From assembly GCA_046153685.1 (NCBI GenBank), contig JBJXGH010000108.1, forward strand, positions 1 to 10,225: a stretch of DNA of 10,225 nt, written 5' to 3'. Within the stretch, counting starts at the first letter, position 1; each line of letters starts with the position of its first letter. Below, piece by piece: positions 6,535 to 10,225 of this stretch. The DNA comes from CAMAPP01 sp046153685 (GTDB taxonomy: Bacteria > Pseudomonadota > Alphaproteobacteria > CADEGL01). Both the position numbers and the translations under genes were made by a program. The notes below the pieces were generated by a model. The model saw only the letters and a list, made by a program, of their open reading frames with translations, was not told the DNA's origin and ran no database searches.

Positions 6535-7689
6535 CTAATTTCCAAGGACGCGGTCGAGCACCCAATTTCGGTGGGTGTGCGACAGCGCCTCCATGGGCGA
6601 AACGCGCCCGGCCTCGGCCAAGGGCGAGGACACGCCCTTTTGCTGCAATTCGTTGATGTCGTTGTCCTCGATCACGCTCACGTCCCAGCGTTCGTAATAG
6701 CGTTTCACCATTTCGGGAAAATCCGCGCGCGCGATCATCTCGGGCAGAAAGCACGCGCCGATCGCGAGTTTGATGCGCCCGGGCGCCGAGGGATAGATCT
6801 CGACATGCCAAACGCAGTCCTTGGTATTGGCGAGAAGAGCGCAGGGGAAGACGCAGATGAAGGTCGAGCCTTCGAGCGCGCGTCCCGTCAGCCCCGGCAT
6901 GGTGGGCAGGCCTTCTACACCCGCGAGCAGGGCCGCCGTACCCTGGTGCTTGGCGTAAAGCGACATGTACTCGCCCGTGCCGCGCTCGACCGTCGGCGGA
7001 TTGCGATGATAGACGGACAGATTGCCGCCCGCGAGCGAATTTCGGTGCACCGTCGGGGTATGGTAATAGTCCATGAAATTCTCGACATAGACTTTCCAGT
7101 CACACTCCACGTCGTATTCCGTGCGGCGCACGAGCACCTGTTTGTCGAGCGCATAGGGCGCCAAGACCCGCGGCAGATCGCCGAGATATTCGGAAAGCGG
7201 ACCGCTGCCGGGATCGAAATTGATGAACATGTACTGGCCCATCGTTTCGAGCTTGACCGCGCGCAGACCCCATTTCGTCTTGTCGAAACCCGGCGTTGCG
7301 TCCATCTCGGGCGCTGCCGTCAGCGCGCCGTCGAGATTGTACACCCAGCCGTGATAGCCGCACTTGATGGCGCGGCAATTGCCGGCACCTTCGAGCAGGG
7401 TCATGCCGCGATGTCGGCAGGTATTGGCATAGGCGCGCGGGATGCCGTCGCGGTCGCGCACCAGCACGACGCCGATGCCGGCGTATTCGATGCAGCTGAA
7501 ATCGCCCGGATTGGGAATCCGCCCGGAATGGCCGACGAAATTCCAAGTCTTCATGAAGATGCGGTCGAATTCGCGGCGATAGAAGGTCTCGCTCGCATAG
7601 CACCAGGGCGGCAGGGTCACGGCGTCGCGCACATCGCGGCGCGTGCCTGCGTAGTGGCTCGGATCGAATAGGTTTTCGGGCAAGGCCAT
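6535..7689 (-). CDS. Rieske non-heme iron oxygenase, alpha subunit
   Basis: The 384-residue protein has an N-terminal Rieske domain with Cys91 and His93 (CRHRG) and Cys110 and His113 (CGYHGW) binding a [2Fe-2S] cluster. The C-terminal catalytic domain has DYYHTPTVH (207-215), giving the bridging Asp207 and iron ligands His210 and His215, and an EDNDIN stretch (341-346) whose Asp342 is the likely third ligand. Members use reductase-supplied electrons and O2 to hydroxylate or N/O-demethylate substrates. The length, single-subunit look and C-terminal HRNWVLDRVL recall the choline/glycine-betaine/carnitine monooxygenase and aromatic-acid demethylase groups (impression only). ATG at 7689 is preceded by GGGGA at about 7 bases; upstream extension would translate the hairpin repeats. 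It is the first gene of the minus-strand run. No reductase or beta subunit is seen. Confidence 0.95.
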   Translation of the reverse strand: MALPENLFDPSHYAGTRRDVRDAVTLPPWCYASETFYRREFDRIFMKTWNFVGHSGRIPNPGDFSCIEYAGIGVVLVRDRDGIPRAYANTCRHRGMTLLEGAGNCRAIKCGYHGWVYNLDGALTAAPEMDATPGFDKTKWGLRAVKLETMGQYMFINFDPGSGPLSEYLGDLPRVLAPYALDKQVLVRRTEYDVECDWKVYVENFMDYYHTPTVHRNSLAGGNLSVYHRNPPTVERGTGEYMSLYAKHQGTAALLAGVEGLPTMPGLTGRALEGSTFICVFPCALLANTKDCVWHVEIYPSAPGRIKLAIGACFLPEMIARADFPEMVKRYYERWDVSVIEDNDINELQQKGVSSPLAEAGRVSPMEALSHTHRNWVLDRVLGN

Positions 7690-7903
7690 GGCGGTCCCCG
7701 GCGGGCGTATCGGCGGTGCGCGTTCGTGCGTTGGATGCAGCCGGGCCGACTCTATAGGCTCGGGCTTTCGCGCCGCAAGGCGGCGCAGGGTCCGAATTCG
7801 CGCCGCAAGGCGGCGTTGGGTCGGACTTTTGCGCCGCAAGGCGGCGCATGGGCTTGGCGCATCCGGCGAACCAGCCTAATGTCGCGCCTTCCTCGGGGGC
7901 CCC
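7690..7903. promoter_or_regulatory. Divergent intergenic region with candidate promoters for the Rieske and oxidase operons
   Basis: These 214 bases must hold promoters for both flanking operons. The only TATA-like stretch is TCTATAGG (7751-7758). Read on the minus strand it gives TATAGA with TTGCGG 16 bases upstream (the latter inside repeat copy 1), placing a start about 55 bases before the Rieske ATG. Read on the plus strand, TTGGAT (7731-7736), 16 bases and TATAGG would produce a leader containing all three hairpins before the oxidase ATG. A second weak plus-strand option is TTGGCG at 7854 with CCTAAT at 7875. None is a strong consensus match. No regulator gene is in the window. Confidence 0.3.
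7767..7850. repeat. Three tandem hairpin-forming repeats, period 30-31 bases
   Basis: The unit has the core GCGCCGCAAGGCGGCGC at 7770-7786, 7800-7816 (last base T) and 7831-7847. Each core folds into a 7-bp stem around an AAG loop; copy 2 has a G-T outer pair and copy 3 gains an extra T-A pair. Spacers begin with GGGTC(C/G)GA and are T-rich before the next core. The near-identity of the stems contrasts with the variable spacers, as in REP-like dispersed palindromes or a multi-site operator. The array sits in the middle of the divergent promoter region and could affect both transcripts. Confidence 0.85.
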
Positions 7904-9025
7904 ATGAACAGGGATATCATCGTCATCGGCGGCGGGCTGGTCGGTTCCGCCATCGCGCATGGCCTGTCGCGCCACACGCGCTCGATTGTCGTGCTCGATG
8001 AGGGCGACCGAGCCTTCCGCGCGACGCGCGGAAATTTCGGCCTCGTCTGGGTGCAATCGAAGGGCGATGGCGCGCCCCACTACGTCACCTGGTCGCGCCG
8101 CTCGGCCGATCTGTGGGGCGATTTCGCGGCCGAGCTTCGCGATGAAACCGGGGTGGATGCCTTCCACCGCCGCACGGGCGGCATCCATCTGCTGCTCTCG
8201 GACGAGGAATTCGCCCAGCGCACTTCCCTCATGGAGCGCCTGCGCCGCCAATCGGGCAATGAAGGCTACGAGTATAAGATGCTGTCGCGCGACGATGTGC
8301 GCGACATGATTCCCACGGTTGGCCCCGATGTCGTGGGCGGCTCATGGACTCCTTATGACGGCGTCGCCAACCCGCTGTTCGCCTTGCGCGCAATTCACGC
8401 CTCGCTTGGCGCGCGCGGCGTCGCCTATCGCCCGGGCATGGCCGTCGAGGCAATATCGCACGATGGGGGCACGTTCACGGTACGGGCGGGTGGCGAGGTC
8501 TTCCGGTCGAAGAAATTGGTGATCGCGGCGGGCCTTGGCACCAAACATCTCGCGGCGAAGCTCGGAATGCGTGTGCCCGTCGAGCCCCAGCGCGGCCAGG
8601 TTCTGGTGACCGAGCGGCTGAAGCCACTTCTGGGCACCGGCGTCACCGTGACCAATGTGCGCCAGACCGCCGAAGGCTCGGTGATGATCGGCGATTCGCA
8701 GGAAGATGTCGGCTTCGACAACCGCACCTCGGTGCCCGTGCTCGCTGAAATGGCCGCGCGCGCGGTGCAAAAATTCCCGGCCCTGCGCGATGCCCAGATC
8801 GTGCGCACTTGGGCGGCCTTGCGCGTCATGTCCGCGGATGGTTTGCCGATATATGTCCAATCGCGCGAATTCCCTGGCGCCTATGCCGCGACTTGCCATT
8901 CGGGCGTGACGCTGGCGGCGGCCCACAGCCGGGTTCTGGCCGAATGGATCGCGGGCGGCCCGCGTCCCGAGGAAACCCTGAAACTCGTGCCCGAGCGTTT
9001 CGATGTACCGCAGGCTGCCGAGTAA
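7904..9025 (+). CDS. DAO-family FAD-dependent oxidoreductase, catalytic subunit of a heteromeric amine/opine-type dehydrogenase
   Basis: The 373-residue flavoprotein has the FAD dinucleotide motif GGGLVGSAIA (9-18), an acidic end of strand 2 (VVLDEGD, 30-36), the NFGLVWVQ segment (44-51) near the expected active site, and RTGGIHLLL (90-98). A C-terminal FAD-contact region, ATCHSGVTLAAAHSRV, lies near 325-345. This subfamily pairs with a small [2Fe-2S] protein and a second flavoprotein in octopine/nopaline oxidase (OoxB/NoxB), D-hydroxyproline dehydrogenase and HcnC. It would oxidise the C-N bond of an imino- or amino-acid and pass electrons through the partners to the respiratory chain. No signal peptide is seen. 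ATG at 7904 follows a GGGGG stretch. The next gene starts inside it (23-base overlap), supporting a fixed complex. Substrate unknown. Confidence 0.92.
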   Translation: MNRDIIVIGGGLVGSAIAHGLSRHTRSIVVLDEGDRAFRATRGNFGLVWVQSKGDGAPHYVTWSRRSADLWGDFAAELRDETGVDAFHRRTGGIHLLLSDEEFAQRTSLMERLRRQSGNEGYEYKMLSRDDVRDMIPTVGPDVVGGSWTPYDGVANPLFALRAIHASLGARGVAYRPGMAVEAISHDGGTFTVRAGGEVFRSKKLVIAAGLGTKHLAAKLGMRVPVEPQRGQVLVTERLKPLLGTGVTVTNVRQTAEGSVMIGDSQEDVGFDNRTSVPVLAEMAARAVQKFPALRDAQIVRTWAALRVMSADGLPIYVQSREFPGAYAATCHSGVTLAAAHSRVLAEWIAGGPRPEETLKLVPERFDVPQAAE

Positions 9026-9314
9026 TTCGCCTGCGCCCGCCGTTTCGCTCAGCGTGGATGGCGTCACGGTGAGCGTGCGCGCGGGCGAAAGCGTTGCTGC
9101 GGCCTTGCTCTTGGCCGGGCACGCCCATGGTCGCGCCACGCCCGTGACCGGCGCGCCGCGCGGGCCCTATTGCATGATGGGCGTGTGCTTCGATTGCCTG
9201 GTCGCCATCGATGGGGTTGGCAATCGCCAAGCCTGCATGATCGAGGCGCGCGAAGCCATGCGTGTCGAACGCCAGATGGGCACGCGCCAAATCACCGGCA
9301 CGCGGACACCGTGA
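9003..9314 (+). CDS. Small [2Fe-2S] ferredoxin-like subunit (Fer2_4 type) of the dehydrogenase complex
   Basis: The 103-residue protein has a beta-grasp ferredoxin pattern: SLSVDGVTVSVRAGESVAAAL near the N-terminus, then a cysteine set of spacing C-x4-C-x2-C-x12-C (YCMMGVCFDC, then QAC). This binds one plant-type [2Fe-2S] cluster. Proteins of this size and pattern are the gamma-like or HcnA-like subunits that connect two flavoproteins in opine oxidase, hydroxyproline dehydrogenase and cyanide synthase complexes. It overlaps the upstream gene by 23 bases and the downstream gene by 4 (GTGA), so the three are probably translated in a coupled way. The ATG at 9003 has a poor ribosome binding site, in keeping with coupling. 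Its location rather than its sequence argues against it being a free electron carrier for the Rieske oxygenase. Confidence 0.92.
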   Translation: MYRRLPSNSPAPAVSLSVDGVTVSVRAGESVAAALLLAGHAHGRATPVTGAPRGPYCMMGVCFDCLVAIDGVGNRQACMIEAREAMRVERQMGTRQITGTRTP

Positions 9315-10225
9315 GCACGCGCGTGGATTTGGCCATCGTCGGTGCGGGCCCCGCGGGCATGGCCGCCGCGCTTGAGGCGCAGAGCCGCGGCCTCTCGGTT
9401 GCCGTGATCGACGAACAGCCGCGGCCAGGCGGGCAGGTCTATCGCCGGCCGCACGCGCGCGATGTCACGCTCGAACGCGCGCTCGGCCCTGAATATGCCC
9501 AGGGCATGGCGCTGACCGAACGCTTCCTCGCCGCCGGGCTCGATTACCGTCCCGCGACCGCGCTATGGGATTTGTCCGCCGAGCGGAAGCTATCGCTGTC
9601 GAGCGGCGAACGCGCGAGCGAACTCGAAGCCGCGGGCGTGATCCTGGCGACGGGAGCCATGGAGCGCCCGGTGCCGGTGCCGGGCTGGACTCTACCCGGC
9701 GTGATGAGCGCGGGTGCCGCGCAAATCATGCTTAAGACCGCCGGCGCCGTGCCACGCGCGCCGGCTGTGCTCGCGGGTTCGGGGCCGTTGCTTTATCTGC
9801 TCGCAAGCCAACTCGTCGAAGCGGGCGCGCGGGTGCGCGCAATCGTCGAGACCGCGCCCGCGTCCAACCGCTTGGCCGCCGTCGCCCATCTGCCCGCGGC
9901 GCTGTGGCAGCGGAAACTTCTCGCCAAGGGCCTGGCCATGCTCCGTGGCTTGAAGCGCGCGGGCGTCGCGCGCATTCCGGGCGCGAGCGGGTTGCGCGTC
10001 GAGGGCGCCGAGCGCTGCCAGGCGCTGGTTTTCCAGGCGGGCGGATTTTCTCAGCGCGTCGAGACCGAGCTGGTTCTCCTGCACGAAGGCGTGATCCCGA
10101 ACACGCACGTCTCGATGGCGCTGGGCGGCGCGCACGATTGGGACGAGGCTCAGCTGTGCTGGCGCCCGCGTCTCGGCCCATGGGGCGAAACCACGGTCGA
10201 GGGCGTGGCGGTCGCGGGCGATGGT
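9311..10225 (+). CDS. FAD/NAD(P)-fold oxidoreductase, OoxA/HcnB-like alpha subunit, cut by the right edge
   Basis: My translation from GTG at 9311 stays open for 305 codons to the window end; relatives are about 450-480 residues, so about a third is missing, probably including the C-terminal BFD-like cysteine domain. The first FAD motif is VGAGPAGMAAA (10-20), followed by DEQPRPGGQVYRR (34-46), typical of this subunit. ATGAMERPVPVPGWTLPGV (114-132) is the second FAD signature, and LAGSGPLLYLLASQL is a second Rossmann loop. In OoxAB/HcnBC-type enzymes this subunit shuttles electrons from the DAO-like subunit and the [2Fe-2S] protein to the quinone pool. The start overlaps the ferredoxin stop by 4 bases. 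The N-terminus has no signal peptide. An exact enzyme name needs the missing end and substrate data. Confidence 0.92.
   Translation, partial: MSTRVDLAIVGAGPAGMAAALEAQSRGLSVAVIDEQPRPGGQVYRRPHARDVTLERALGPEYAQGMALTERFLAAGLDYRPATALWDLSAERKLSLSSGERASELEAAGVILATGAMERPVPVPGWTLPGVMSAGAAQIMLKTAGAVPRAPAVLAGSGPLLYLLASQLVEAGARVRAIVETAPASNRLAAVAHLPAALWQRKLLAKGLAMLRGLKRAGVARIPGASGLRVEGAERCQALVFQAGGFSQRVETELVLLHEGVIPNTHVSMALGGAHDWDEAQLCWRPRLGPWGETTVEGVAVAGDG

Noticed and set aside
7690..7839. 50-residue N-terminal extension of the Rieske protein
   Set aside because: It would translate hairpin repeats 1 and 2 and part of repeat 3 into repeated Arg-Arg-Leu-Ala-Ala units. The ATG at 7689 has a ribosome binding site and matches family N-termini.
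7767..7850. Possible CRISPR array
   Set aside because: The conserved core is only 17 bases with a 30-31 base period and spacers of about 13-14 bases that resemble one another; there are no cas genes.
7100..8251. 383-codon minus-strand frame across the Rieske 5' end, the gap and the oxidase 5' end
   Set aside because: It is a shadow in the wrong frame of both flanking genes, with the repeats translated into a low-complexity middle.

Overview
The window is GC-rich bacterial DNA with one compositional style throughout. Dense, often overlapping genes, GTG starts and the character of the mtgA product suggest an alphaproteobacterium; that placement is an impression, not a phylogenetic result. No tRNA, rRNA, CRISPR array, insertion sequence or phage gene was seen. 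All genes except mtgA look like small-molecule catabolism, and no stretch longer than about 215 bases lacks a gene.

Left block (1-2197, minus strand): an HpaB-type flavin-dependent monooxygenase, cut by the left edge, lies downstream of a polysaccharide-deacetylase-fold amidohydrolase and overlaps it by 4 bases. Then comes mtgA on the plus strand (2248-2970), a cell-wall glycosyltransferase. It diverges from the deacetylase across about 50 bases, and its stop is one base from the stop of the next, convergent gene.

Central block (2972-7689, minus strand), in transcription order: a Rieske non-heme iron oxygenase alpha subunit, an NQO1-like flavodoxin-fold NAD(P)H oxidoreductase, two tandem class II aldolase/adducin-fold paralogues, and an aldo/keto reductase. 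A perfect 13-bp inverted repeat at the stop of the NQO-like gene splits the run into two redox genes and three carbonyl-chemistry genes.

Right block (7904-10225, plus strand) is divergent from the Rieske gene. It holds a DAO-family FAD oxidoreductase, a small [2Fe-2S] protein and an FAD/NAD-fold flavoprotein cut by the right edge. The three genes overlap one another and have the composition of heteromeric opine oxidase, D-hydroxyproline dehydrogenase and HcnABC-type dehydrogenases. The 214-base divergent gap before this block carries three hairpin-forming direct repeats.

Taken together, the locus could oxidise an amine, N-methylated or N-heterocyclic compound: Rieske oxygenation or demethylation and oxidative deamination, then hydrolysis, aldolase-fold lyase or decarboxylase chemistry, and carbonyl reduction. 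The substrate cannot be read from the sequence. The most unusual points are the two aldolase-fold proteins that keep the metal histidines but lack the catalytic Glu, the HpaB homologue whose substrate-binding His is Asp, and the two structured repeat elements.
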